DNA of 64,000 bases, from positions 1,922,001 to 1,986,000 of the forward strand of contig NZ_JASTLB010000001.1 in NCBI RefSeq assembly GCF_030499535.1. The letters run 5' to 3'. This document shows, piece after piece, positions 53,168-62,244 of this stretch. The stretch is from Streptomyces sp. TG1A-8. Its GTDB lineage: Bacteria > Actinomycetota > Actinomycetes > Streptomycetales > Streptomycetaceae. The position numbers and the translations under genes were made by a program. The notes beneath the pieces are model-generated. The model saw only the letters and a list, made by a program, of their open reading frames with translations. It searched no databases and was not told where the DNA came from. Each line of letters opens with the position of its first letter. The first letter of the stretch is position 1.

Positions 53168-53869
53168 TCAGAAATCGAAGCCGAGCTGGCCCTCGATCCC
53201 CGGAACGCCTCCGTCCGCCCAACTGCGGGCCTTCTTGAGGTGCCGCCACTGGGGCAGCGCATCAAGATACGCCCACGACAAGCGGTGGTACGGGGTGGGT
53301 CCCCGCTCCTCCAGTGCGGCCTTGTGCACGGGTGACGGATACCCGGCGTTGTCCGCGAATCCGAAGTCTGCATGGTGGTCGCCCAGTTCGGCCATCATTT
53401 TGTCGCGCTGAACCTTGGCGATCACCGACGCCGCCGCGACGGCCACGCACGACTGGTCGCCCTTGATCACCGTGCGCACCTTCCACGGGGCACCGAGGTA
53501 GTCGTGCTTCCCGTCGAGGATGACGGCTTCGGGGCGGACCGGCAGGGCGTCCAGGGCACGGACCGCGGCGAGCCGCAGCGCGGCCGTCATCCCCAGGGCG
53601 TCGATCTCCTCCGGGGAGGCATGGCCCAGGGCGTAGGCCGTCACCCACGACTGCAGGATCACGGCGAGTTCCGTGCGTCGCTTGACGGTCAGCAGTTTGG
53701 AGTCGGTCAGGCCCTCGGGCGGCCGGCGCAGTCCGGTGATCGCCGCGCAGACGGTGACGGGACCGGCCCAGGCACCCCGCCCCACCTCATCGACACCGGC
53801 TATGACCTTCGCTCCGGTCGTGGCACGCAGAGAGCGCTCGACGGTGTGAGTAGGCGGTTGGTACGGCAT
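53168..53869 (-). CDS. rnhB: Ribonuclease HII
   Basis: Removes single ribonucleotides and RNA primers from DNA. 233 residues with the catalytic motif [13 protein letters not shown] (about 26-38), the conserved [12 protein letters not shown] stretch, the aspartate in [11 protein letters not shown] (about 118) and the [24 protein letters not shown]-terminal block. The ATG at 53869 ([16 protein letters not shown]) is used; an upstream ATG at 53878 is possible. Confidence 0.94.
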   Translation of the reverse strand: MPYQPPTHTVERSLRATTGAKVIAGVDEVGRGAWAGPVTVCAAITGLRRPPEGLTDSKLLTVKRRTELAVILQSWVTAYALGHASPEEIDALGMTAALRLAAVRALDALPVRPEAVILDGKHDYLGAPWKVRTVIKGDQSCVAVAAASVIAKVQRDKMMAELGDHHADFGFADNAGYPSPVHKAALEERGPTPYHRLSWAYLDALPQWRHLKKARSWADGGVPGIEGQLGFDF

Positions 53870-54089
53870 GGCGCCCATAGACTACGCCGCCGGACTCCTC
53901 CCGCGACACCCCGGTCCCCGGTCCCCGGTCCCGCGGCTGGACCGGGGCGGGGTCGGGGCGATCGGGTTCGGACCGCGCGGGGCCGAAGGCGGGGGACCGA
54001 AGGCGGGGGGGCTTCCAGGACGCCGTCCGGGACGTGCGGGAAGGCCAGGGCCCGTCATCGTGGCAGGGGTCGGGTGACCGCTTCCGCCC

Positions 54090-54995
54090 TCAGGGCGCGC
54101 CGGGTACCCAGTCGGGCAGCGCCTCGGTCCGTTCGGCCCATTCGGCGGGCGGGGCGCCCGTCCCGCCGGATGCGAGGACACCGCCCGTGATGGCGCAGGT
54201 CGTGTCCACATCGCCACCCGCCTGCGCCGTCGTCCAGAACGCCGTCTCGAAGTCGGTGAGGGACCGGGCCGCGGACCAGAGCGCGAAGGGGACGGTGTCA
54301 TGGGCGGACGCGCGGCGCCCACAGCCCAGGACCGCGGCGACGGTGGCCGCGTCGCCGTAGTCGAGCATGTCCCGGGCGCGGCGCAGTCCCGCGCCGACGG
54401 CGCTCCTGGGTACGAGAGCGATGACACCGTCGAGGAGGGCCTCGGGCCCGGGCGGCCCGTCCGGTGAGGCGGCGAGGGCGGCGGCCGCGGCCACGGCCAT
54501 GGCCCCCACCACGCCCTCCCGGTGCTGGTGCGTGGGGTAGGCCGAGATCTCGGCCTGATGGGTCGCCTGCTCCGGATCGTCCGCGTACCAGGCGCCCAGC
54601 GGTGCGATGCGCATGGCGGCGCCGTTGCCCCAGGATCCCTGGCCCCGGAAGAGCGCGGCGGCCAGTTCACGCCAGTCCCCGCCCTCCCGGACGAGGCACA
54701 GCAGCCGGCCCACCGCCGGGCCGTAGCCCCGGCCGAAGTCGTGGTGCTCGGCGAAGGAACGGGCCAGCGCGTCCTGGTCCACGCGGTGGTGGGCGGCCAG
54801 GACGGCCACCACGGAGCAGGCCATCTCCGTGTCGTCCGTCCACGGCCAGGGGCCCGCGGGCAGTTCGCGCCGCTTGAGCAGGGGGTGGTGGGCCGGGACG
54901 AAGAACTGCGAGCCCAGGGCGTCGCCCACGGCCAGTCCGCGCAGGCTGGCCAGGGCACGGCCCAGGCGGTCGGCGGAAGTCGGGTCGGCGGTCAT
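54090..54995 (-). CDS. ADP-ribosylglycohydrolase family protein (DraG/ARH type)
   Basis: 301 residues. Removes ADP-ribose from proteins or metabolites. The di-metal site motifs are present: AVGDALGSQF (about 22), WTDDTEMA (about 52), GNGAAMRIAPLG (about 123) and GGDVDTTCAITGG (about 262). Start ATG 54995. Its start is only 12 bases from the end of the phosphatase gene on the same strand, so they are probably one transcript. The target of hydrolysis is unknown. Confidence 0.9.
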   Translation of the reverse strand: MTADPTSADRLGRALASLRGLAVGDALGSQFFVPAHHPLLKRRELPAGPWPWTDDTEMACSVVAVLAAHHRVDQDALARSFAEHHDFGRGYGPAVGRLLCLVREGGDWRELAAALFRGQGSWGNGAAMRIAPLGAWYADDPEQATHQAEISAYPTHQHREGVVGAMAVAAAAALAASPDGPPGPEALLDGVIALVPRSAVGAGLRRARDMLDYGDAATVAAVLGCGRRASAHDTVPFALWSAARSLTDFETAFWTTAQAGGDVDTTCAITGGVLASGGTGAPPAEWAERTEALPDWVPGAP

Positions 54996-55007
54996 CGCCC
55001 TGCCACT

Positions 55008-55667
55008 CTATCCGCCGACCCAGTACGGCACCGGGTCCCGCCAGCGGTCGAAGGGCCGGTCGAGCGCGTACTTGCCGTCCTCCCCGAGGACGAGCATCCG
55101 CATCTCGGCGTTCCCGGGGTTCGAGAGCGACTCGAACTCCGCCACCGTCCAGTGGAACCAGCGCATGCAGAACAGCCGCATCGCGAGTCCGTGCGTCACC
55201 AGGAGCACGTTCGGCGGGTGGTCGGGGGCCTCGAAGCTGCGGAACAGGCTCTCCAGGAAGCCGCCGACCCGGTCGTACACGTCGGCACCGGACTCGCCCT
55301 GCGGGAACCGGAAGAAGAAGTGACCGTAGGCGTCCCGGTACGCCTTCTGCACGCGCACGTCGTCGCGGTCCTGCCAGTTGCCCCAGTCCTGCTCCCGCAG
55401 CCTGGGCTCCTCCCGCACCCGTATCAGGCCGGGGTCGAGGTGGAAGGCGCGCAGTGTCTCGTGCGTGCGGCGGTACGGGGAGACGTACACGCTCACCTGT
55501 TCCCGGCCGAACAGCTCCCGCAGCGTCCTGCCGGTCTCCTCGGCCTGCCGCCGGCCGCGTTCGGTCAGCGCGAGGGCGTGGTCGGGCTCCCGCTCGTACA
55601 CGGAGTCGTCGACATTGCCCGTTGACTCGCCGTGCCGGACAAGGACGATGCGCCGTGGTCGTGCCAT
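55008..55667 (-). CDS. Histidine phosphatase family protein
   Basis: 219 residues of the phosphoglycerate-mutase-like fold. The catalytic RHGES motif (about 11-15) is at the N-terminus, with SPYRRTHETL (about 62), ESGADVYDRV (about 125), and the second histidine in LLVTHGLAMRL (about 156). The ATG at 55667 is the natural start. Substrate not known; both sugar phosphates and phosphoproteins are possible. Confidence 0.88.
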   Translation of the reverse strand: MARPRRIVLVRHGESTGNVDDSVYEREPDHALALTERGRRQAEETGRTLRELFGREQVSVYVSPYRRTHETLRAFHLDPGLIRVREEPRLREQDWGNWQDRDDVRVQKAYRDAYGHFFFRFPQGESGADVYDRVGGFLESLFRSFEAPDHPPNVLLVTHGLAMRLFCMRWFHWTVAEFESLSNPGNAEMRMLVLGEDGKYALDRPFDRWRDPVPYWVGG

Positions 55668-55746
55668 GCCGAAACCCTAGATCGGGTCGGCGGCGGAAGA
55701 GCACCCGTGCGGGCTCCATACGGCATATGTCACACCATCACCGCCC

Positions 55747-56352
55747 TCAGACCGTCCAGGACGGCTCCATGTCCACGATGTCACCCGACAGGGCCGCGAT
55801 GTCCGCCTCCGTCTGGGCGCGCAGGGCGAGCCGTTCCACGCGCTCGGTGCGGTACTTGCCGTGCTCGGCGGCCGACCGCCACATCGACAGGACCAGGAAC
55901 TCCTGCTCGGGCGCCTGCCCGAACATGCCCCGGATCATGCCGGGCGAGCCGGCCATCGCGGGATTCCAGACCTTCTCCTGCATGAGGGTGAAGTGTTCGG
56001 CGCGTTCCTCGTGCACCCGGCACAGGGCCACGCGGATCAGGTCGGCGTCGGTGAACCGGGGCTCGAAGCCGGTCTTCACGTCGAAGCGGTACTCGAACAG
56101 CTTGGCCCGGTGGTCCTTGAAGGTGCCGGACTGGGAGGCGGCCAGACGGTCGTGGGAACGGGCCATGAAGGAGTCGTAGAAGGCGCGGCTCTCCCAGAAG
56201 GCGAAGATGTGCGCCACCCCGGGCCGCTGCCGGCTCCAGCCTCCGCCCTGTCCCCGAAACCCCGGCTCCCCCAGAAGCCCCGCCCATTTCCGCTGCCCGC
56301 GCTCGAAGCCGCGGCGGTCCACCACGGTGCAGCGAATCCACTTGACCAGCAC
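55747..56352 (-). CDS. YdbC-like DUF4937 protein
   Basis: 201 residues with two similar halves: MLVKWIRCTVVDRRGFERGQRKWAGL, then AHIFAFWESRAFYDSFMARSHDRLA; and LIRVALCRVHEERAEHFTLMQEKVWNPAMAGSPGM, then EFLVLSMWRSAAEHGKYRTER. Each resembles an antibiotic-biosynthesis-monooxygenase-type (dimeric alpha-beta barrel) fold. The GTG at 56352 is the preferred start, although the ribosome site is weak. Function unknown. Confidence 0.78.
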   Translation of the reverse strand: MLVKWIRCTVVDRRGFERGQRKWAGLLGEPGFRGQGGGWSRQRPGVAHIFAFWESRAFYDSFMARSHDRLAASQSGTFKDHRAKLFEYRFDVKTGFEPRFTDADLIRVALCRVHEERAEHFTLMQEKVWNPAMAGSPGMIRGMFGQAPEQEFLVLSMWRSAAEHGKYRTERVERLALRAQTEADIAALSGDIVDMEPSWTV

Positions 56353-56502
56353 CGCGCCATCGTAAGGCCACGGGGCGTGGCGCCGGTCACGCTCGGGCGG
56401 AGATGGTCCGCGCACGCTCTGCTCACACATGGCACGATGGACAAGCAAACCCGACTGCAAGGGAGTTGGGGAAGAGGGAGCTGCAGGGGGAAGGGTCAGC
56501 CT

Positions 56503-57036
56503 GTGAACGACGTCAGCAAGGGAATCCGCAAGGTCGAGATCGGGCTCCAGTGGGACCCCAGCCCGGCGGGGACGCCGCCGGCCGACCTCGATCTCGTCGC
56601 CGCGCCGTACGTGTCGGACGACGCGTACGGAGCTCCCGCCTACCTGGTGCACTTCGACAGCCGTTCCCCGGACGGCACGATCTTCCTGAACCGGGACAGC
56701 ACGGACGGCCGGGGGTTCGGCTGGGACGAGGTCATGACGCTCGAACTGGAGCGTCTCGCCGACCGGTACGCGCGCGTGGTGGTCGGTGCCGTCATCCAGC
56801 AGCGCTCCGGGCACAGGACGTTCGCCCAGGTGCTGAATCCGGCCATGCGCGTTCGTGAGGGTTACACCGTCCTGGCCGAGGACGACTTCGGTTCGGTCCC
56901 CGGGGCGACGGCGGCCGCGATCGCCGAGTTCGTGCGGGACGAGTCGGGCAGCTGGACCTTCCATCCCGGTGTGCACGGCTTCGACGAGGACCCCGCGACC
57001 TTCACCCGGGTCATGGGCAGGGCGCACCGGTCCTGA
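56503..57036 (+). CDS. TerD-family protein
   Basis: 177 residues of the TerD/stress-response family, members of which bind calcium and are linked to tellurite and envelope stress. The family start (KGIRKVEIGLQWDPSP) and acidic metal-loop residues (DLDLVAAPYVSDD; DSRSPDGTIFLNRDSTDGRGFGWDEV) are present. The GTG at 56503 with GGAAGGG upstream is preferred; an ATG at 56437 would add 22 non-conserved residues. It converges with nrdJ, with a large dyad in between. Confidence 0.85.
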   Translation: MNDVSKGIRKVEIGLQWDPSPAGTPPADLDLVAAPYVSDDAYGAPAYLVHFDSRSPDGTIFLNRDSTDGRGFGWDEVMTLELERLADRYARVVVGAVIQQRSGHRTFAQVLNPAMRVREGYTVLAEDDFGSVPGATAAAIAEFVRDESGSWTFHPGVHGFDEDPATFTRVMGRAHRS

Positions 57037-57041
57037 GAGAG

Positions 57042-57079
57042 CGGTGGGGGGCGTCGGCCGCGGCCGACGCCCCCCACCG
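57042..57079. terminator. Bidirectional terminator between TerD gene and nrdJ
   Basis: A perfect 38-base palindrome: 57042-57060 is the exact complement of 57061-57079 (19 bases each arm, outer ends CGGTGGGGGG and CCCCCCACCG). It starts six bases after the terD-like stop and 20 bases before the nrdJ stop on the other strand, followed by TTTC. Confidence 0.85.
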
Positions 57080-57098
57080 TTTCACCACCCGCGCGGCA

Positions 57099-59993
57099 TC
57101 AGCTGCAGCCGCTGGTCGAACCGCAGCCCTCGCAGATGTAGCAGGAGCCGGCCCGCTGCATCTTCGTGCCGCAGGAGAAGCACAGCGGGGCGTCGGCCTG
57201 GATGCCCAGCTGCATCTCCACCAGTTCGGCGCTGGTGTGGGCCTGCTTCGGGGCGGGCTTCGCCGCCTCGGACTCGGCCTTCGGGGTCGCGACGGCCTTC
57301 AGGTCCGTCTGCCGCGGCGCCGACTGGGCCAGGCCCTCGACGTCGACCTCGTCGTCCTCGATGGACTGCTCGTAGGAGCCGGTCTCCAGGTGACGCTGAC
57401 GCTCCTCGGCGGAGTGGATGCCGAGCGCGGAGCGGGTCTCGAAGGGCAGGAAGTCCAGCGCCAGGCGGCGGAAGATGTAGTCGACGATCGACTGCGCCAT
57501 CCGCACGTCCGGGTCGTCCGTCATGCCGGCCGGCTCAAAGCGCATGTTGGTGAACTTGGAGACGTACGTCTCCAGGGGCACGCCGTACTGGAGGCCGACG
57601 GAGACGGCGATGGAGAAGGCGTCCATCATGCCGGCGAGGGTCGATCCCTGCTTGGACATCTTCAGGAAGACCTCGCCGAGACCGTCGTCCGGGTAGGAGT
57701 TGGCGGTCATGTAGCCCTCGGCGCCACCGACCGTGAAGGACGTGGTGATCCCGGGCCGGCCCTTGGGGAGGCGCTTGCGGACCGGGCGGTACTCGACGAC
57801 CTTCTCGACCTTGGGCTCGACGGCGGCGGGCCTGTCGGCCTTCTCCTCCGTCGTCTCCTTCTTCTTGGCCGACAGCGGCTGGCCGACCTTGCAGTTGTCG
57901 CGGTAGATCGCGAGCGCCTTGACGCCCAGCTTCCAGGCCTCGAAGTAGATCTCCTCGACCTCTTCGACGGTCGCCGTCTCCGGCATGTTGACCGTCTTGG
58001 AGATGGCACCGGAGATCCACGGCTGGATCGCGGCCATCATGCGGACGTGGCCCATCGGGGAGATGGCGCGCTCGCCCATGGCGCAGTCGAACACCTCGTA
58101 GTGCTCGTGCTTGAGGCCGGGGGCGTCGATCACGTTGCCGTGCTCGGCGATGTGGGCGACGATCGCCTCGATCTGCTCCTCCTGGTAGCCCAGGCGGCGC
58201 AGGGCCTGCGGGACGGTGCCGTTGACGATCTGCATGGAGCCGCCGCCGACCAGCTTCTTGAACTTGACCAGGGCGAGGTCGGGCTCCACACCGGTGGTGT
58301 CGCAGGACATCGCCAGACCGATGGTGCCGGTCGGGGCGAGGACGGACGCCTGGGAGTTGCGGAAGCCGTTCTTCTCGCCGAGGCCCAGGACGTCCTGCCA
58401 GGCCTCCGTGGCGGCGGTCCACACCGGGGTGTCCAGGTCGTCCATGCGGACGGCGCCCGCGTTGGCGTCCGCGTGCTGCTTCATGACCCGCAGGTGCGGC
58501 TGGGCGTTGCGGGCGTAGCCGTCGTACGGGCCGACGACCGCGGCGAGTTCGGCGGAGCGCTTGTAGGCGGTGCCGGTCATCAGGGAGGTGATGGCGCCGG
58601 CGAGTGAGCGGCCGCCGTCGGAGTCGTAGGCGTGGCCGGTGGCCATCAGCAGGGCGCCGAGGTTGGCGTAGCCGATGCCGAGCTGGCGGAAGGCGCGGGT
58701 GTTCTCGCCGATCTTCTGGGTGGGGAAGTCGGCGAAGCAGATGGAGATGTCCATCGCGGTGATGACCAGCTCGACGACCTTCTGGAAGCGCTCGGTCTCG
58801 AAGGACTGGTGGCCCTTGCCGTCGTCCTGGAGGAACTTCATCAGGTTCAGCGAGGCGAGGTTGCAGGACGTGTTGTCCAGGTGCATGTACTCGCTGCAGG
58901 GGTTCGAACCGTTGATGCGGCCCGACTCCGGGCAAGTGTGCCAGTGGTTGATCGTGTCGTCGTACTGGATGCCCGGGTCGGCGCAGGCCCAGGCGGCCTC
59001 GGCCATCTTGCGGAAGAGGGACTTGGCCTCGATCTCCTCGATGACCTCGCCGGTCATGCGGGCCCGCAGGCCGAACTTGCCGCCCTGCTCGACCGCCTTC
59101 ATGAACTCGTCGTTCACGCGGACCGAGTTGTTGGCGTTCTGGTACTGGACGGACGTGATGTCGTCGCCACCCAGGTCCATGTCGAAGCCCGCGTCGCGCA
59201 GGGCGCGGATCTTCTCCTCCTCCTTCACCTTGGTCTCGATGAAGTCCTCCACGTCGGGGTGGTCGACGTCGAGGATGACCATCTTGGCGGCGCGGCGGGT
59301 GGCGCCACCGGACTTGATGGTGCCGGCGGAGGCGTCGGCGCCGCGCATGAAGGAGACGGGGCCGGAGGCGTTGCCGCCGGAGGAGAGCAGCTCCTTGGAG
59401 GAGCGGATGCGGGAGAGGTTCAGGCCGGCGCCGGAGCCGCCCTTGAAGATCATGCCCTCTTCCTTGTACCAGTCGAGGATCGACTCCATGGAGTCGTCGA
59501 CGGACAGGATGAAGCAGGCGGAGACCTGCTGGGGCTGCGGCGTGCCCACGTTGAACCAGACGGGGCTGTTGAAGCTGAAGATCTGGTGCAGGAGGGCGTA
59601 CGCCAGCTCGTGCTCGAAGATCTCCGCGTCGGCGGGCGAGGCGAAGTACTTGTAGTCCTCACCGGCCTTGCGGTACGTCTTCACGATGCGGTCGATCAGC
59701 TGCTTCAGGCTGGTCTCGCGCTGGGGGGTGCCGACGGCACCGCGGAAGTACTTGCTGGTGACGATGTTGACCGCGTTCACCGACCAGAAGTCGGGGAACT
59801 CGACGCCACGCTGCTCGAAGTTGACCGAGCCGTCGCGCCAGTTGGTCATGACGACGTCACGGCGCTCCCACGTGACCTCCTCGTACGGGTGCACGCCGGG
59901 GGTGGTGTGGATGCGCTCGATCCGCAGCCCCTTGGTGACCTTGGCGCCCTTGGTTCGGGAACCTCGTGCCGGACCGCTCGCCGTCTCTGTCAT
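57099..59993 (-). CDS. nrdJ: Adenosylcobalamin-dependent (class II) ribonucleotide reductase
   Basis: Reduces ribonucleotides to deoxyribonucleotides without oxygen, using vitamin B12. 964 residues with the NPCSE active-site triad (in NGSNPCSEYMHLDNTSCNLASLNL), the early disulfide cysteine in QQVSACFILSVDDSM, the FKGGSGAGLNLSRIRSS loop and the ADPGIQYDDTINHWHTCP segment. The C-terminal tail is a four-cysteine zinc/thiol ribbon ending CFSCGTKMQRAGSCYICEGCGSTSGCS. ATG 59993 has GGAGG four bases before. It follows nrdR, 166 bases upstream, in one operon. Confidence 0.96.
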   Translation of the reverse strand: MTETASGPARGSRTKGAKVTKGLRIERIHTTPGVHPYEEVTWERRDVVMTNWRDGSVNFEQRGVEFPDFWSVNAVNIVTSKYFRGAVGTPQRETSLKQLIDRIVKTYRKAGEDYKYFASPADAEIFEHELAYALLHQIFSFNSPVWFNVGTPQPQQVSACFILSVDDSMESILDWYKEEGMIFKGGSGAGLNLSRIRSSKELLSSGGNASGPVSFMRGADASAGTIKSGGATRRAAKMVILDVDHPDVEDFIETKVKEEEKIRALRDAGFDMDLGGDDITSVQYQNANNSVRVNDEFMKAVEQGGKFGLRARMTGEVIEEIEAKSLFRKMAEAAWACADPGIQYDDTINHWHTCPESGRINGSNPCSEYMHLDNTSCNLASLNLMKFLQDDGKGHQSFETERFQKVVELVITAMDISICFADFPTQKIGENTRAFRQLGIGYANLGALLMATGHAYDSDGGRSLAGAITSLMTGTAYKRSAELAAVVGPYDGYARNAQPHLRVMKQHADANAGAVRMDDLDTPVWTAATEAWQDVLGLGEKNGFRNSQASVLAPTGTIGLAMSCDTTGVEPDLALVKFKKLVGGGSMQIVNGTVPQALRRLGYQEEQIEAIVAHIAEHGNVIDAPGLKHEHYEVFDCAMGERAISPMGHVRMMAAIQPWISGAISKTVNMPETATVEEVEEIYFEAWKLGVKALAIYRDNCKVGQPLSAKKKETTEEKADRPAAVEPKVEKVVEYRPVRKRLPKGRPGITTSFTVGGAEGYMTANSYPDDGLGEVFLKMSKQGSTLAGMMDAFSIAVSVGLQYGVPLETYVSKFTNMRFEPAGMTDDPDVRMAQSIVDYIFRRLALDFLPFETRSALGIHSAEERQRHLETGSYEQSIEDDEVDVEGLAQSAPRQTDLKAVATPKAESEAAKPAPKQAHTSAELVEMQLGIQADAPLCFSCGTKMQRAGSCYICEGCGSTSGCS

Positions 59994-60159
59994 GCCGCCT
60001 CCCTGTACGGGCGAAAACGCCCTGAAGTGCCCCGATGTTCCGTGGCACGGTGTTTCTGTCATATGTTGCGGGCACCCTCAGCCGCCGCCCGCAACAGGTC
60101 TTCGGTCGCCGCCTCCCGGCCGGGCCCCGGGTCCCGGCCCGGCCCTTCCGGCCCGCCGG

Positions 60160-60711
60160 TCAGTCGGCGGCGTGGGCGGGCGCGGGGATCTGGGTGGCCC
60201 CTGTGGGCCCGCGTTCGTCTTCCCGGCTCCCCGGTTCCGCGCCTTCGCCGTCCGCGGCGGGGTCCTGCGTCGCCTCCCTCAGTTCCGCGATGGCGGCCTC
60301 GAAGTCCTCGAGCGAGTCGAACGCCCGGTAGACGGAGGCGAACCGCAGAAAGGCGACGAGGTCGAGCTCCTGCAACGGGCCGAGTATGGCCAGGCCCACG
60401 TCGTGGGTGGTCAGCTCGGCACTTCCGGTGGCCCGCACCGCCTCCTCGACCCGCTGGCCGAGCTGGGCGAGGGCGTCCTCGGTGACGGGCCGTCCCTGGC
60501 ACGCCTTGCGCACGCCGTTGATGATCTTGGTGCGGCTGAAGGGCTCGGTGACTCCGGACCGCTTGACCACCATGAGCGAGCACGTCTCCACGGTCGTGAA
60601 ACGACGGGAGCAGTCAGGGCACTGGCGGCGCCTGCGGATCGACGTGCCGTCGTCGGTCGTACGGCTGTCGACCACACGGCTGTCGGGGTGCCTGCAGAAG
60701 GGGCAGTGCAT
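60160..60711 (-). CDS. nrdR: NrdR, ribonucleotide reductase repressor
   Basis: 183 residues. N-terminal zinc ribbon with two CxxC pairs (HCPFC and QCPDC), then an ATP-cone domain ([30 protein letters not shown], about 47-76) that senses ATP/dATP. It represses nrd genes by binding NrdR boxes. The C-terminal 35 residues are acidic and low in complexity. ATG 60711 is used, with GGAG before it. Tandem NrdR boxes lie upstream, so it should repress its own operon. Confidence 0.95.
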   Translation of the reverse strand: MHCPFCRHPDSRVVDSRTTDDGTSIRRRRQCPDCSRRFTTVETCSLMVVKRSGVTEPFSRTKIINGVRKACQGRPVTEDALAQLGQRVEEAVRATGSAELTTHDVGLAILGPLQELDLVAFLRFASVYRAFDSLEDFEAAIAELREATQDPAADGEGAEPGSREDERGPTGATQIPAPAHAAD

Positions 60712-60829
60712 GATCTCCAACCCTCCTCACAGCGGTCCCAATAGCCCCGCCGGGCCTCATGGGCCCCGCGAAGCAGCCCTAAGCATAGGCGATCGTAGAG
60801 GCTCTGGAGACCCGGGTCGATCACGGAAA

Positions 60830-60845
60830 ACACAACTTCTGGGCT
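60830..60845. promoter_or_regulatory. NrdR box, distal of gene start by 119 bases (box 2)
   Basis: ACACAACTTCTGGGCT resembles the NrdR consensus acaCwAtATaTwGtgt in its left half and central spacing (C-x-A..T-x-T..G), with two weak positions. It lies 30 bases from box 1, three helical turns. Confidence 0.6.
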
Positions 60846-60859
60846 GCTGTAGCCATCCA

Positions 60860-60875
60860 ACCACTACATGTAGGG
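60860..60875. promoter_or_regulatory. NrdR box (box 1)
   Basis: ACCACTACATGTAGGG contains CTACATGTAG, a ten-base palindrome matching the CwAnATnTwG core of NrdR boxes. Together with box 2 it forms the tandem operator of the nrdRJ operon. Confidence 0.75.
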
Positions 60876-61214
60876 ATCGGCTCACTCAGGGGAAAGACGC
60901 GCGTGTCGCCGCGCGGGCAGGCCCCGGCCACGGATACCCGGTTGCGACGCGACCGAACACGCGGACGCGGGAGCGTGCCGCCGTGGCACGTGCGGAGATA
61001 GCGTGGGCGCCGCACGGAGGGCGCGTGGGACTCCCGGGCGGAAGGGGCCCGGACCCCGGACGAGGGGACTCCGGATGGCACACTGAGGCAACGGTCCACG
61101 AGGCCGTCGGCCCCGGCGGAGAAGAGTACAACAATGGATGCTTATGTCCGCCGGAGACCGTGTTAGCTATACACCCGGACACATGGTCACGTCGAGGGAA
61201 TCGCACTTTTTCAC

Positions 61215-61230
61215 TCGAACGTGTGTTTGG
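61215..61230. promoter_or_regulatory. LexA (SOS) box
   Basis: TCGAACGTGTGTTTGG matches the actinobacterial SOS box (TCGAACN4GTTCGA) except in the right end, 60 bases before lexA. This gives LexA control of its own gene. Confidence 0.85.
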
Positions 61231-61289
61231 CGCAACCTTTCGAAAGCAACTACCGTTGTCCAGCAGGGAGACCATCGAGAGGGGCCGAC

Positions 61290-62069
61290 GTGACCACCAC
61301 CGCCGACAGTGCCAGCATCACCGCCCAGGACCGCTCCATGGGCCGGGTCGAGCCGGTACACGCGATGAACGAAGCCGCGAGTCCCGAGGGACACAAGCGC
61401 TCCCTGCCGGGCCGACCTCCAGGCATCCGGGCGGACAGCTCCGGACTCACCGACCGGCAGCGCCGGGTCATCGAGGTCATCAGGGACTCCGTGCAGCGGC
61501 GCGGCTACCCGCCGTCCATGCGGGAGATCGGCCAGGCCGTCGGCCTCTCCAGCACCTCGTCGGTGGCGCACCAGCTGATGGCACTGGAGCGCAAGGGCTT
61601 TCTGCGCCGTGACCCGCACCGCCCGCGCGCATACGAGGTGCGCGGTTCCGACCAGACCGTGACGGTGCAGCCCACGGACACCGCGGGCAAACCGGCCGCG
61701 TCGTACGTCCCGCTGGTCGGCCGCATCGCCGCCGGTGGCCCGATCCTCGCGGAGGAGTCGGTCGAGGACGTCTTCCCGCTCCCCCGGCAGCTGGTCGGCG
61801 ACGGCGAGCTGTTCGTCCTCAAGGTCGTCGGCGACTCCATGATCGAGGCGGCGATCTGTGACGGCGACTGGGTGACCGTCCGCCGTCAGCCCGTCGCCGA
61901 GAACGGCGACATCGTGGCGGCCATGCTCGACGGAGAGGCCACGGTCAAGCGTTTCAAGCGCGAGGACGGCCACGTCTGGCTCCTGCCCCACAACTCGGCC
62001 TACGAGCCGATCCCCGGCGACGACGCGACGATCCTCGGCAAGGTCGTCGCCGTGCTGCGCCGCGTGTGA
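61290..62069 (+). CDS. lexA: LexA repressor of the SOS response
   Basis: 259 residues. The winged helix (about 52-115: [44 protein letters not shown]) binds SOS boxes. The C-terminal peptidase domain has the self-cleavage site Ala148-Gly149 (in RIAAGGP), the nucleophile Ser183 (GDSMIEA) and Lys220. The N-terminal 50 residues are an extension usual in Streptomyces. The GTG at 61290 has GAGAGGGG upstream. RecA on single-stranded DNA triggers the cut. Confidence 0.96.
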   Translation: MTTTADSASITAQDRSMGRVEPVHAMNEAASPEGHKRSLPGRPPGIRADSSGLTDRQRRVIEVIRDSVQRRGYPPSMREIGQAVGLSSTSSVAHQLMALERKGFLRRDPHRPRAYEVRGSDQTVTVQPTDTAGKPAASYVPLVGRIAAGGPILAEESVEDVFPLPRQLVGDGELFVLKVVGDSMIEAAICDGDWVTVRRQPVAENGDIVAAMLDGEATVKRFKREDGHVWLLPHNSAYEPIPGDDATILGKVVAVLRRV

Positions 62070-62114
62070 CGGCCACGGCGAGCCGGACGGCCGCTCGCCC
62101 CCCAGACCGGGCCC

Positions 62115-62144
62115 CGGGACCCCTGCGCCGGTTCCGGGGTCCCG
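62115..62144 (+). terminator. lexA terminator
   Basis: CGGGACCCC (62115-62123) and GGGGTCCCG (62136-62144) form a perfect nine-base stem with a 12-base loop, 45 bases after the lexA stop. Confidence 0.65.
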
Positions 62145-62205
62145 TGCTGTCCGGGGCACTCACATACGGAACCGACCGGGGCGGCCACGGACGCCCCCGC
62201 CCCGC

Positions 62206-62242
62206 GGGGGTGGCCTGCCCGGAGGCCGGGCAGGCCACCCCC
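62206..62242. terminator. Bidirectional terminator between lexA and dinG
   Basis: Perfect 17-base stem (62206-62222 with 62226-62242) with a three-base loop AGG, two bases before the helicase stop; one of the strongest hairpins in the window. Confidence 0.85.
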
Positions 62243-62244
62243 GG

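Noticed and set aside
53909..53932. CCCCGGT heptamer repeated three times upstream of rnhB.
   Set aside because: Very short and common in GC-rich DNA; no sign of function.
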